Source of the DNA: an uncultured Acetatifactor sp.
GTDB taxonomy: Bacteria; Bacillota; Clostridia; Lachnospirales; Lachnospiraceae
Assembly (NCBI GenBank): GCA_910577235.1
Contig: CAJTMX010000004.1
Coordinates: 1 to 64,000, forward strand
DNA length: 64,000 nucleotides
Direction of reading: 5' to 3'
Position numbers and translations under genes: made by a program
Notes under the pieces: generated by a model
Databases searched by the model: none
The model's input: the letters and a program-made list of their open reading frames with translations, nothing else
Told to the model about the DNA's origin: nothing
In this document: positions 1 to 7,946 of the stretch, one piece after another
Layout of the letters: every line of letters starts with the position of its first letter
Numbering within the stretch: position 1 is the stretch's first letter

Positions 1-99
1 GAGGCGGAGGAAAAATTAAAATCTGCCATTAGGAAAAATAAGTTTTGCGACCACACCCTCTGGTGGAGCGAGGTAACAGCAGAATATAAGAAAAGGTAG
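1..99 (+). CDS. C-terminal end of an unidentified protein (partial)
   Basis: An open frame enters from the left edge and stops at TAG 97-99, giving 32 residues that are rich in Lys and Glu and contain a Trp-Trp pair (LWWSEVTAEYKKR at the end). A hairpin begins right at the stop codon, as expected for a real gene end. Too little is present to name a family; no function is proposed. Confidence 0.4.
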   Translation, partial: EAEEKLKSAIRKNKFCDHTLWWSEVTAEYKKR

Positions 100-130
100 A
101 ACCTTGAGGGATTTGTTTCTTCAAGGTTCT
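98..130 (+). terminator. Rho-independent terminator of the gene entering from the left
   Basis: Perfect 10-bp stem AGAACCTTGA / TCAAGGTTCT (98-107 and 121-130) with a 13-nt loop, followed by a pyrimidine-rich run (CTTCCTTTCC). It overlaps the TAG at 97-99. The T tract is interrupted, so strength is uncertain. Confidence 0.6.
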
Positions 131-201
131 CTTCCTTTCCAATCTAAAAGGGAAAATATGTCATATAATATTTTTGTATATATTTGTGGGAGGGAAATCC
201 T

Positions 202-2229
202 ATGAAATTTTTTGCAAATCGGAAACTTGCTATTCGTATTGGTATTATTACTACGACACTTATTTTTGCAGGGATGTTTCTTTTGTGGTTTGTTGTCTCC
301 AGCCGTGTCTCTTCTATGGTTGAAAACAATATCACAAACCAGATGATCGATGCCGTAGAATCCAGGGCCTCAGTTATAAATGACTACGTGGCATCAGCGG
401 AAGAGTATATGATAGCGTTCGCTCTGGGCAGTGAAGTGCGTGAACTTCTTGCAGATCCTGACGATCCGGCGCTCCTTAGCAGGGGACAGCAGTATACGGA
501 AGATTTTGCGGCTATCAAAGGAATCTTTGAAGGCCTGTATATCAGTACGCCGTCTACCTATGTATTAACCCATACATCGGAGGAGGCGATCGGTATAACG
601 ACCCGTAGCGGCGAATCGTTGGAGCTGTTTCAGGACACCATTCTGGCAAAGCCGGAACTTACCAATCTTGGGATCATGAAATCGCCGGGAAGCGGCAGCA
701 TGATCATCTCCATGTATTATCCGATCTTTGACGGCCAGGACTGCATCGGTTATGTGGGGGCTGGCGTTTATGCGAGCCGGTTGATGGACGTTTTGCTTGG
801 ACTTGATATCCAAGGACTTCCAAACAGTGAATATGTATTTCTAAATGTGGAGACAGGTACATATCTGTATAATTCGGATGAATCATTGCTGAACACGGAA
901 ACCACAGATCTGGGGTATCAGGAGATCATTCGCCGGATCAAAGAGGAGAGAGACACACAGGCAGGTACTTATTCATATCAGGATGAAAACGGCGTAGACC
1001 AGCTGGTGGTATATAAATATCTCGAAGACCGGGATTGGGTTTTCATGGTGCATGATGACGCGGCGGAAGTCTATCAAGAGGTGGAAACGGTGCGTAGCAC
1101 CGTGGGTATTTTATGCACTGCCGTTGCGTCGGTGATCATTCTTGCCACCTTGCTGAGCCTGTATCGGGAGGGCCGGGAGCTTATGATCATGGAAAGCGCA
1201 ATACGGCGTCTGAGTAATCTGGAGTTGTCCGCAGACCAGAATCTGGCTCCTTTTTACGGCAGGAAAGACGAGATAGGTATGATAGCCCAGACGATTCATC
1301 ATGTTTGCGAATGTCTGCGAAAAACCATTGATGATATCGGCCGTATTCTGGGAGAAATGGCCGACGGCAATATTGCTGTGGATGTGGAAATGAATGAGTC
1401 GTATTATGTGGGCGATTTTAGAGTACTGTCTGAAAGCCTGAAGAGTATTCGCGATCATCTGGCGGATGTAATGAGGGATATTACCAACATTGCAAAACAG
1501 GTAAACAGCGGCGCCAATGATGTGTCTGTGGGCGCGCAGGCTTTATCTCAGGGAACCATGCAGCAAAAGCTTTCTATCAACGGTCTGGTATCCAATGTTA
1601 CCGATATTACCGAGCAGATTCAGAGCAGCGCCGTCCGCTGCGGCAATGCCAGCGAGCTGGTAGACAGAGCCATCGGATACGCGGCCGAAGCAGATAAGAA
1701 GATGGAACAGTTAGTGGCCGCTACAAGGAATATAGACGAGTCTTCCACTCAGATCGGAAGTATCGTAAAAACCATTGAGGATATCGCGTTTCAGACCAAT
1801 ATCCTTGCATTGAACGCGTCAGTGGAGGCAGCCCGGGCTGGCGAAGCCGGTAAGGGTTTTTCTGTGGTTTCCGGTGAAGTGCGCAGTCTTGCATCCAAAT
1901 CTGCAGAGGCGGCAAAAAATACAGGAGTATTGATAGGGCGTTCGATGCAGGATGCTAAGACGGGAACGGAGTCTACCAGCCTTGCCATCTCTGCTATGCA
2001 GATCATCAATGAATGTATTCAGTCCATCAAGACTTTGATGGATGAGATTGCGGCGGCCAGTGTCCAGCAGTCTGATATGATCGTTTCTGTGGAAAACAGG
2101 ATCAAGGAAGTCTCTAAAGTGATAGAAACCAACTCATCTGCTGCCGAGAGGAGTGCGGAGATATCCAATAAGTTATCTGACCAGGCGAAAACGCTGAATC
2201 AATTAATCAGTCGGTTTCGTATTCGTTAG
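202..2229 (+). CDS. Methyl-accepting chemotaxis protein with periplasmic-type Cache sensor
   Basis: Chemoreceptor of 675 residues. TM1 lies at about residues 11-34, an extracellular sensor at about 35-297, and TM2 at about 298-322; the cytoplasmic signalling domain fills the C-terminal half. The sensor region has the pattern of a dCache fold (YPIFDGQDCIGYVGAGVY). The highly conserved hairpin tip is present near residue 527 (DIAFQTNILALNASVEAARA), which is the CheA/CheW contact site in this family. The start at ATG 202 was chosen over the in-frame TTG at 184 because GGGAGG lies about 8 nt upstream of 202. No flagellar or che genes are in the window, so it acts with genes elsewhere. The ligand cannot be predicted. 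Confidence 0.93.
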   Translation: MKFFANRKLAIRIGIITTTLIFAGMFLLWFVVSSRVSSMVENNITNQMIDAVESRASVINDYVASAEEYMIAFALGSEVRELLADPDDPALLSRGQQYTEDFAAIKGIFEGLYISTPSTYVLTHTSEEAIGITTRSGESLELFQDTILAKPELTNLGIMKSPGSGSMIISMYYPIFDGQDCIGYVGAGVYASRLMDVLLGLDIQGLPNSEYVFLNVETGTYLYNSDESLLNTETTDLGYQEIIRRIKEERDTQAGTYSYQDENGVDQLVVYKYLEDRDWVFMVHDDAAEVYQEVETVRSTVGILCTAVASVIILATLLSLYREGRELMIMESAIRRLSNLELSADQNLAPFYGRKDEIGMIAQTIHHVCECLRKTIDDIGRILGEMADGNIAVDVEMNESYYVGDFRVLSESLKSIRDHLADVMRDITNIAKQVNSGANDVSVGAQALSQGTMQQKLSINGLVSNVTDITEQIQSSAVRCGNASELVDRAIGYAAEADKKMEQLVAATRNIDESSTQIGSIVKTIEDIAFQTNILALNASVEAARAGEAGKGFSVVSGEVRSLASKSAEAAKNTGVLIGRSMQDAKTGTESTSLAISAMQIINECIQSIKTLMDEIAAASVQQSDMIVSVENRIKEVSKVIETNSSAAERSAEISNKLSDQAKTLNQLISRFRIR

Positions 2230-2233
2230 AGCC

Positions 2234-2261
2234 CTTTCATGCTATAATGCCTGCATGAAAG
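2234..2261. promoter_or_regulatory. Inverted repeat enclosing a TATAAT box
   Basis: CTTTCATGC (2234-2242) and GCATGAAAG (2253-2261) form a perfect 9-bp inverted repeat with a 10-nt loop that contains TATAAT (2243-2248). It starts five bases after the chemoreceptor stop. No T tract follows, so it is not an obvious terminator. It could be an operator over the -10 box of a promoter for the leader peptide and MFS gene, but no good -35 box is seen at 16-18 nt. Confidence 0.4.
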
Positions 2262-2278
2262 ACGAGGAGGTGAGAAAC

Positions 2279-2359
2279 ATGCTTTGCCATTTAGTGATTA
2301 ACCTAAGCAAAGAACTCTGTACAAAGTCTGATGACTGGACGAAATTTGTACAGAGGTAA
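2279..2359 (+). CDS. Putative 26-residue leader peptide upstream of MFS exporter
   Basis: Short frame starting at ATG 2279 behind a near-ideal ribosome binding site (GAGGAGGTGAG), encoding a 26-residue peptide that starts MLCHLVINLSKELC and ends TKFVQR. It lies 68 nt before the MFS gene. Its second half contains an 11-bp perfect inverted repeat. A strong RBS on a tiny frame, an internal hairpin and a downstream exporter together resemble the leader peptides that control erm, mef and similar resistance genes by ribosome stalling. The peptide itself is not one I recognise, so the role is inferred from layout. Confidence 0.5.
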   Translation: MLCHLVINLSKELCTKSDDWTKFVQR

Positions 2360-2386
2360 AACTATCGTCCACATTGGATTTTGTAC
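2315..2386 (+). promoter_or_regulatory. Competing hairpin segments, candidate translational attenuator
   Basis: CTCTGTACAAA (2315-2325) and TTTGTACAGAG (2345-2355) are perfectly complementary over 11 bp with a 19-nt loop, inside the leader frame. A third segment, TTTTGTAC (2379-2386), can also pair with GTACAAA (2319-2325). Three segments with two alternative pairings is the classic layout of a stalling-controlled leader. The same third segment (TTGTAC, 2381-2386) is 17 nt from TATGAA (2404-2409) and could instead be part of a promoter; the sequence alone does not decide. Confidence 0.45.
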
Positions 2387-2427
2387 CTTTTATTCGGAAA
2401 AAATATGAATAGAATGGAGAAAATTCA

Positions 2428-3714
2428 ATGGAAGAAAAATCATTAAAAAAGTATATAATATTGTGGTTAAGTCAGAGCGTGTCAGGGCTTGGCAGCTCCA
2501 TGACAGGGTTCGCGCTGGTATTATGGGCGTATGAACAGAGCCGTTCGGCTATGTCCGTCTCAATGATGTCATTCTGCAACTATGTGCCGTATATCATTTT
2601 AAGTCTGTTTGTGGGCAGTTTCGTAGACAGGCACAGCAAGAAAGCGATCATGCTGGTGTCGGACAGTATTGCAGCCATGGGCTCAACGGTGGTATTGGCA
2701 TTTTTGCTTATGGGGCGGCTCGAGATCTGGAATATCTATGTCATAAACGCGGTGATCGGCATAACGAACGCGTTCCAGCAGCCTGCTTCCGCAGTGGCGA
2801 CGGGAAGGCTTGTTCCGAAAGACAAGATATCAAATGTGAGCGGGATGAACTCTTTTTCCAATAACCTTATCGTGGTATTCAACCCCATGCTGGCGGCTTT
2901 CCTCTTTGCGGCCGGCGGACTCCCGCTTATCCTGTTGATCGATCTGGCGAGCTTTGTGTTTGCTTTCTGTGTGCTGCTGTTTTTTATCACGATTCCCGAA
3001 GGGGCGCAGGACAAGGCATACAGTTCTCCCTTTGCCGGGATAGCGGAAGGTTTTGCCTTTCTAAAAAAAGAGAAGGGCATATTATACATGATGCTGACAA
3101 TGGCGCTGATCAATTTTTTTTCAAGGCTTACCTATGAAAATATTCTTTCCCCTATGATTCTCGCAAGAAGTTCCGGAAACAGTATTGCGCTTGGAATTGT
3201 TAATGCCTGTATGGGAGCAGGAGGGATTGTGGGGGGCATCATTGTTTCCTTAAAAAAGGAGAGCCGCCATAAGGTAGCGGCAATCTATGTCTCGGCGGCA
3301 CTGTCTTTTCTGCTTGGGGACTTGATGATGGCGGTCGGGAAAACTGTATTCTGGTGGTCTGCGGCTGCGGTTGCTGCCAGTCTGCCGATTCCCTTTATCA
3401 TGGCAAACCAGAATGCGATACTGTACCGGAAGATTCCGTCCGGCCTGCAGGGACGGGTGTTTGCGGTGAGGAATGCTATCCAGTACGGCACGATACCGTT
3501 TGGAATCATTCTCGGAGGCTATCTGGCCGATTACGTTTTTGAGCCTTTTATGGATTCAGGGAATGGTTTCGCGAAGATACTGGGAACAATAGTAGGAAAC
3601 ACTGCAGGGAGCGGCATGGCAGCGATGTTTCTGTGCACTGGGATATGCGGCTTTGCGGTGAGTCTGTTATCCTGTTTCAATCGGGAAATAAAGAAATTAA
3701 ACGGATTTGATTAA
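2428..3714 (+). CDS. MFS transporter, drug-exporter-like (MefA/EntS group)
   Basis: Integral membrane protein of 428 residues with about 12 predicted TM segments. A major-facilitator motif A lies in the loop after TM2 (GSFVDRHSKKAIML, about residues 62-75). The overall pattern (an N-terminal LWLSQSVSGLGSSMTGFALV segment) matches the MFS_3-type group that includes macrolide exporters and EntS. The start at ATG 2428 follows GGAG at 2415-2418. It is a single-gene unit preceded by a leader peptide and competing hairpins, which suggests induction by a translation-inhibiting substrate. The substrate cannot be deduced. Confidence 0.88.
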   Translation: MEEKSLKKYIILWLSQSVSGLGSSMTGFALVLWAYEQSRSAMSVSMMSFCNYVPYIILSLFVGSFVDRHSKKAIMLVSDSIAAMGSTVVLAFLLMGRLEIWNIYVINAVIGITNAFQQPASAVATGRLVPKDKISNVSGMNSFSNNLIVVFNPMLAAFLFAAGGLPLILLIDLASFVFAFCVLLFFITIPEGAQDKAYSSPFAGIAEGFAFLKKEKGILYMMLTMALINFFSRLTYENILSPMILARSSGNSIALGIVNACMGAGGIVGGIIVSLKKESRHKVAAIYVSAALSFLLGDLMMAVGKTVFWWSAAAVAASLPIPFIMANQNAILYRKIPSGLQGRVFAVRNAIQYGTIPFGIILGGYLADYVFEPFMDSGNGFAKILGTIVGNTAGSGMAAMFLCTGICGFAVSLLSCFNREIKKLNGFD

Positions 3715-3792
3715 TATGGTGCGGGCTATCCTGCCGGCAGCAAGGGAACTCTCTTGAGGGCGGATTCACCAGGGGAATCATTTCAGCATTTT

Positions 3793-3822
3793 TTGCTTGC
3801 AGGTGTAATAAAAATGTGATAC
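3793..3822 (+). promoter_or_regulatory. Candidate sigma-A promoter for the ABC leader region
   Basis: TTGCTT (3793-3798) and TGATAC (3817-3822) are separated by 18 nt. They lie about 35 nt before the small frame at 3858 and upstream of the leader terminator at 4083. Both boxes match the consensus only partly. Confidence 0.4.
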
Positions 3823-3857
3823 ACTTAGTTCATTATTTGGGAAAGGTGGTGAGAAGT

Positions 3858-4022
3858 ATGAAACAGTACGAAGTCCTTATGGCGAAGGAATTATTTCGCG
3901 GCAGTGACATCATACGCCGTTTTTCTTACAAAGTGGCCAGCGCAGGGGATAACTATGCCCATTTTTACAAACGGATTGTTTTGTATGCTGCTCACCATGT
4001 AGAGTATCGCCCGGCGGTATGA
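3858..4022 (+). CDS. Small protein of unknown function in the ABC exporter leader
   Basis: Frame of 54 residues starting at ATG 3858 behind AAAGGTGGTGAG, which is a strong ribosome binding site. The product is basic and rich in aromatic residues (starts MKQYEVLMAKELFRGSD; ends HHVEYRPAV). I recognise no domain. It lies between a candidate promoter and the 17-residue leader/terminator at 4075-4120, so it would be on the same transcript as the ABC genes. It may be a genuine small protein or an upstream regulatory frame. Confidence 0.45.
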   Translation: MKQYEVLMAKELFRGSDIIRRFSYKVASAGDNYAHFYKRIVLYAAHHVEYRPAV

Positions 4023-4074
4023 CAGGGATATAGTCCTGCCATGAAACGGTGCTGAATACCAGGAGGACTTTGCG

Positions 4075-4128
4075 ATGCAATGCCCTGTGCAGACAAAACG
4101 GTCTGCGCAGGGTATTTTTATGCCCTAA
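4075..4128 (+). CDS. Putative 17-residue leader peptide spanning the terminator
   Basis: ATG 4075 sits 8 nt after a perfect AGGAGG (4061-4066) and encodes MQCPVQTKRSAQGIFMP before TAA 4126-4128. The whole terminator hairpin (4083-4112) and its T run lie inside this frame, so a ribosome translating or stalled here would decide whether the terminator forms. This is the arrangement expected for ribosome-mediated transcription attenuation. The role is inferred from layout; the peptide family is not identified with certainty. Confidence 0.55.
   Translation: MQCPVQTKRSAQGIFMP
4083..4120 (+). terminator. Leader terminator (attenuator) upstream of the ABC exporter operon
   Basis: CCCTGTGCAGAC (4083-4094) pairs with GTCTGCGCAGGG (4101-4112) over 12 positions with one G-T pair, a 6-nt loop and a following TATTTTTAT. 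It lies about 80 nt before the first permease gene and within a short translated frame, so it probably acts as a conditional terminator rather than an operon end. Confidence 0.75.
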
Positions 4129-4198
4129 AATCGGATATGTTTGGCGAGAATGTTTTGTAATCGCCAATGACGATCAACTGTGAAGGGAGAGAAATAAA

Positions 4199-4969
4199 AT
4201 GTTTGGAAAATACAAAATGACTGCCCGAATGTCTGCGCGAACGAGGACAAACGGCGGTCTGCTATACCTTGTACCGGAGATATTCATGCGTCTGGTATAT
4301 CTGGTGCCCCTTTTGTTTATCTGGAGAGTGCTGGCGGGGAACGGAATAGAGGTGGAGATGTCGGTTTCACAGCTGTTAAGCTATACTTATGTCAACGCTC
4401 TGGCGGCGGATATGATGATAGTAAATACCTGCTTGTCAGCTTGGGATTTTGATACCAGGAGCATGGAAATGTTTACCCGTCCCATGCCGGTATTCGGGCA
4501 GGTAATCGCGAGGACAGTGGGAGAGTGGGTGCCGATGCTGATCCTGTTTTCGGTACCCATGCTGCTGCTGGCCCCCGCTTTTGGGATAGGGGTACTTCCC
4601 AAAACCCTTTGGGCGGTTCCGTCCCTGCTGTTAAGCATATCTCTGGGGTTTGCGTTTGAATTCATATTTTATTGTGTCACGGTCAGACTGCGCAATGTCT
4701 CCTGGCTCACTTATGTGATCAGAAGCGCGATCGTATCCTTTTTTTCGGGGACGGTGATACCCTTCCGAATTCTGCCTTTCGGTATGGACAGATGGATTCA
4801 ATACCAGCCTTTCGGAAGTCTTGGGGGAGCCTTTCTGTCATTGTATGTGGGCAGCGCTGATGCTGCCGGAGTTTTGTATGTGCAGCTCTTTTGGAACGTA
4901 GTAATGTGGGCCGTCGCAGTGTTTTGGTTCCGAAGGTCAAGAGAGAGGATGGTGAGTTTTGGTGGATAA
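4199..4969 (+). CDS. ABC-2 type permease, first subunit
   Basis: Membrane protein of 256 residues with about six TM segments. It resembles the permeases (COG4587-like) that occur as a pair with a dedicated ATPase. The N-terminus is cytoplasmic and basic (KMTARMSARTRTNGG), followed by a first hydrophobic stretch at about residues 28-48. The start at ATG 4199 follows AAGGGAGAG. It overlaps the second permease by 11 nt, so the two are translationally coupled. This three-gene family exports unknown substrates; some members lie near resistance or bacteriocin loci. No substrate claim is made. Confidence 0.82.
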   Translation: MFGKYKMTARMSARTRTNGGLLYLVPEIFMRLVYLVPLLFIWRVLAGNGIEVEMSVSQLLSYTYVNALAADMMIVNTCLSAWDFDTRSMEMFTRPMPVFGQVIARTVGEWVPMLILFSVPMLLLAPAFGIGVLPKTLWAVPSLLLSISLGFAFEFIFYCVTVRLRNVSWLTYVIRSAIVSFFSGTVIPFRILPFGMDRWIQYQPFGSLGGAFLSLYVGSADAAGVLYVQLFWNVVMWAVAVFWFRRSRERMVSFGG

Positions 4970-5804
4970 CAGAGTCTCGTTAAAGAGATATTTTAAACTG
5001 CTGGGAATATATGCGAGGATGGATCTGGCTTCCCTGATGCGGGACGGAAAGTTTATGGCTCTTGTCATAGCGGCGGATCTGATCTCCAACATATCAGCCG
5101 TCTCCGGAATATTTTTACTGGCATGGAAATTCGGCGGGATCGGCGGCATGGATCGGTTTGAGGTCCTGTTTATGCTGGCATACGGCAATATCGTCATGGG
5201 TTTTCTGAATATGATGGGTGGCAGCAACGCTTTGTTTCCCAGCAGGATCATCGGCAGGGGACAGTGGGAGCACATGTTTGTCATGCCCCTTCCCTATGGG
5301 GTGCAGCTTACGGTGGGGATTTTCCCTTTTACCGGCTCCAGCACCTTATTATCGGGAGTCGGATTGTTGATCGTGGCCCTGTGCAATATGAAGACGTCTC
5401 TGCCATGGTGGTGGCCGGGGCTGCTGGTTATGTTGCTGGCAGTCAGCATGGTGATCGTAGTGTCGCTCTCGTATTTGCTTTCCAGCCTTGCTTTTTATGC
5501 GCCGGTGCAGTGCGAGGAAATATCCTCCACAGTGATATACAGCGTGGAGCGCACCATGACATTTCCTTTGTCCGGTATGCCGGCATATATTCGGTATCCG
5601 CTGCTGACTCTTTTCCCCGCAGGGCTTACGGCGTGGTTTCCCACAATGATATTGTTGGGAAAGACGACTGCGTTTGAAACTTTTTATCCCACTGTGTTTG
5701 CGCTTTTTGCAGCGCTTACTGCAGCATATTTTTTTAAGAAAGGATTTCGATACTATGTTAAAAAAGGAATTAACAGATATGTCTCAGGCGGACATCGCTC
5801 TTAA
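4959..5804 (+). CDS. ABC-2 type permease, second subunit
   Basis: Membrane protein of 281 residues with about six TM segments, resembling the COG3694-type partner permease. The start is TTG or GTG-type at 4959 (the frame begins with a non-ATG codon in GGTGAGTTTTGGTGG; GTG 4962 is an alternative). It overlaps the preceding permease gene, and its 3' end overlaps the ATPase start by about 50 nt. The protein has a cytoplasmic N-terminus, then hydrophobic segments from about residue 34, and a basic C-terminus (KKGINRYVSGGHRS). It forms the membrane channel with the first subunit. Confidence 0.8.
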   Translation: MVDNRVSLKRYFKLLGIYARMDLASLMRDGKFMALVIAADLISNISAVSGIFLLAWKFGGIGGMDRFEVLFMLAYGNIVMGFLNMMGGSNALFPSRIIGRGQWEHMFVMPLPYGVQLTVGIFPFTGSSTLLSGVGLLIVALCNMKTSLPWWWPGLLVMLLAVSMVIVVSLSYLLSSLAFYAPVQCEEISSTVIYSVERTMTFPLSGMPAYIRYPLLTLFPAGLTAWFPTMILLGKTTAFETFYPTVFALFAALTAAYFFKKGFRYYVKKGINRYVSGGHRS

Positions 5805-6780
5805 GCATAGGGCGGTAATTGTTGAATCCGTCAGCAAAATATTTACACAATGGCAGAGAAAGGAGGAGGGCAGAAACCTTTTCAGACAGCAAAAAAAGGC
5901 GGTGGCTGCGCTTGAAGACATTAACTTTCAAATAAAGCGGGGCGAATTCGTGGCGTATGCGGGGCCTAACGGAGCGGGCAAAAGTACGACCATGAAACTG
6001 CTGTCCGGTATGCTGCAGCCCACACAAGGAAGGATCTCTGTGTTGGGCATGTCGCCGGAGAAGGACAGAATCGCGCTCATGAAAAAAATCGGGGTTTTGT
6101 TTGGAAACAGGACGGAGCTTTGGTGGGATCACCCGGTAATCCAGAGCTTTGAATGGAAAAAGGTAGTCTGGGATATCCCGGACCAGGTCTATAAGAGGAA
6201 TCTGGAAAGGATGAGGGAACTTCTGGAAATGGACGGTATTCTGAACACCTTTGCCAGAGAACTGTCACTGGGACAGCGGATGAGGGCGGATCTGGCCATG
6301 ATGCTGCTGCACTCGCCTGAGCTGATCCTGTTGGATGAGCCGACGCTTGGTCTGGATGTGGTAGCGAAGCGTCAGATGATAGAGTTTCTGAAAAAGATAA
6401 ATCGGGAGGATGGCGTTACAATTCTGGTGACGAGTCATGATATGGATGACCTCGAGGAGATGGCGCAGAGAATCATGATGATCTCAAAGGGAAAGCTTGC
6501 CTATGACGGGGATTTCGACGGACTGCGTCTGCTGACAGGAAACATGACGCATTTCACGGTTACTACGGACGGCAGAAAGCCGGAGCTTGCGGGCTGCCGA
6601 CTGCTGGGCGGAAAGCATGGAGTCTTTGAATTTGAAACGGATCTGTCCCATACGCCCATACGGCTTTTGCTGGAAATGTTGTCCCGGACTGACGGAATCA
6701 GGGATGTGGAGATCCGGCGGGCTCCCATCGAACAGATCATCGCGCAGTTGTATCAATCATGGAAGAGCGAAAAAAATTGA
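5755..6780 (+). CDS. ABC transporter ATP-binding protein of the ABC-2 exporter
   Basis: ATPase of 341 residues. Walker A is GPNGAGKST, the signature motif is LSLGQRMRADL, Walker B is LILLDEPTLGLD, and the switch His is in VTSHD. The C-terminal 90 residues form an extra domain, as in the COG4586 family that pairs with the two permease families found here. The start was set at ATG 5755 (GAAAGGA upstream), 50 nt inside the second permease gene; ATG 5779 is a possible alternative with its own AAAGGA-like site. The frame remains open upstream but would encode an unlikely hydrophobic extension overlapping the permease. A terminator follows at 6797. Confidence 0.88.
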   Translation: MLKKELTDMSQADIALKHRAVIVESVSKIFTQWQRKEEGRNLFRQQKKAVAALEDINFQIKRGEFVAYAGPNGAGKSTTMKLLSGMLQPTQGRISVLGMSPEKDRIALMKKIGVLFGNRTELWWDHPVIQSFEWKKVVWDIPDQVYKRNLERMRELLEMDGILNTFARELSLGQRMRADLAMMLLHSPELILLDEPTLGLDVVAKRQMIEFLKKINREDGVTILVTSHDMDDLEEMAQRIMMISKGKLAYDGDFDGLRLLTGNMTHFTVTTDGRKPELAGCRLLGGKHGVFEFETDLSHTPIRLLLEMLSRTDGIRDVEIRRAPIEQIIAQLYQSWKSEKN

Positions 6781-6796
6781 TGGGATGAGGAAAACG

Positions 6797-6830
6797 GGGG
6801 TTCATCACAGCAGGTGATGAGCCCCTTTAG
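6797..6830 (+). terminator. Rho-independent terminator after the ABC exporter operon
   Basis: GGGGTTCATCAC pairs with GTGATGAGCCCC (one G-T pair) around an AGCAG-type loop, ending at 6825-6826 and followed by TTTAG. It begins about 17 nt after the ATPase stop. Confidence 0.75.
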
Positions 6831-6891
6831 CACAGGCGGAAATACGGCATATTATATTTTAAGCAAGTTATAGTATAAAGGAGAATACTAT

Positions 6892-7878
6892 ATGAAACGA
6901 TGCGTTCCATTGGAACCCGCCGCAGAGGCTGTCTGCGATCAAAGCTCGATGCCTCCGCTTATTTTTCAGATGCCGCCCAAGGATGGTAGAAAAGCATTGG
7001 AGGAAATGCAGGATACGCCGGTATATAAGCATCCGGCCGAGATATCTTCAATGTGTATAAATACCGGAATGTGGGGCAGTATACCGGTATATTTTATTGC
7101 TCCCAAGAGCGCAAAAATCAGAAATATTATATTTTATATACATGGCGCAGGCTGGGTATTCGGCAGTTTCCATACACACGAAAAGTTAGTCAGAGAGCTC
7201 TCGGCAAGGACAAATTCGCTTGTCATATTTCCTGAATACAGCCGATCACCGGAAGCAAAATATCCTACAGCCATCGAACAGAGTTATTTTGTTCTTTCTC
7301 ATATAAAGGATATTATAGGAAACCGCTTTTCTATGGTCGACGGCACTACACTCATGGTTGCAGGCGACAGCGTGGGTGGAAACATGGCAATTGCCGTGAC
7401 TCTGATGTCAGTGATGCGGCATGGCCCGCGTATTCAAAAGCTGTTATTGTATTATCCCGTAACAAATGCTTGCTTTGACACGCCAAGTTATTGTCAATTT
7501 GCAGTGGACTATTATTTGTATCGGGAAGGGATGAAATGGTTTTGGCAGCAATATACATCTTCTATGGAGGATCGTAATAAGATAACCGCGTCTCCTCTTC
7601 GAGCGGGAAAGGATTGTTTAAAACATTTTCCTCCCACCATGATCATAAACGGACAGGCGGATGTCTTGCGCAGCGAAGGAGAAGCCTTCGGTGAAAAGCT
7701 TCGATGCGCCGGCGTGGAGGTAACAGCTCTGCGGGTACAGGGTGCCATTCACGATTTTGTAATGCTGAATGCGCTGGACCGGACAAATGCCTGCCGCATC
7801 GCTATGGATGCGTCAACGGAGTGGATTAACCGGAAATTACCCTGTGATCCGCAGACAGACTGCGGGAAAGAAAATTAG
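6892..7878 (+). CDS. Alpha/beta hydrolase, hormone-sensitive-lipase-type esterase
   Basis: Hydrolase of 328 residues in the family that cleaves short acyl esters. The oxyanion-hole motif is HGAG at residues 84-87, the nucleophile elbow is GDSVGG with Ser160, and the other catalytic residues are probably Asp257 (GQADVLRSEGEAF) and His287 (AIHDFVML). All parts of the triad are present, so it should be active. No signal peptide or TM segment is seen, so it is cytoplasmic. ATG 6892 follows AAAGGAG. It is isolated between an exporter operon and a convergent two-component system. The substrate is unknown; its location suggests possible detoxification but this is weak. Confidence 0.87.
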   Translation: MKRCVPLEPAAEAVCDQSSMPPLIFQMPPKDGRKALEEMQDTPVYKHPAEISSMCINTGMWGSIPVYFIAPKSAKIRNIIFYIHGAGWVFGSFHTHEKLVRELSARTNSLVIFPEYSRSPEAKYPTAIEQSYFVLSHIKDIIGNRFSMVDGTTLMVAGDSVGGNMAIAVTLMSVMRHGPRIQKLLLYYPVTNACFDTPSYCQFAVDYYLYREGMKWFWQQYTSSMEDRNKITASPLRAGKDCLKHFPPTMIINGQADVLRSEGEAFGEKLRCAGVEVTALRVQGAIHDFVMLNALDRTNACRIAMDASTEWINRKLPCDPQTDCGKEN

Positions 7879-7946
7879 AATATTGCTGATTGATATTCCG
7901 GCTGCGCAACATGGGTGGATGTATGTAAGGGATATTAGCGAGCAGG

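Noticed and set aside
2381..2409. TTGTAC-17-TATGAA as the MFS promoter
   Set aside because: The predicted start point would fall on the RBS of the MFS gene, leaving almost no leader, and the -35 box coincides with the third pairing segment. Kept only as an alternative in the leader entry.
7879..7946. Terminator between the esterase and the kinase gene
   Set aside because: Only weak partial pairing (ATATT segments) and no T tract on either strand.
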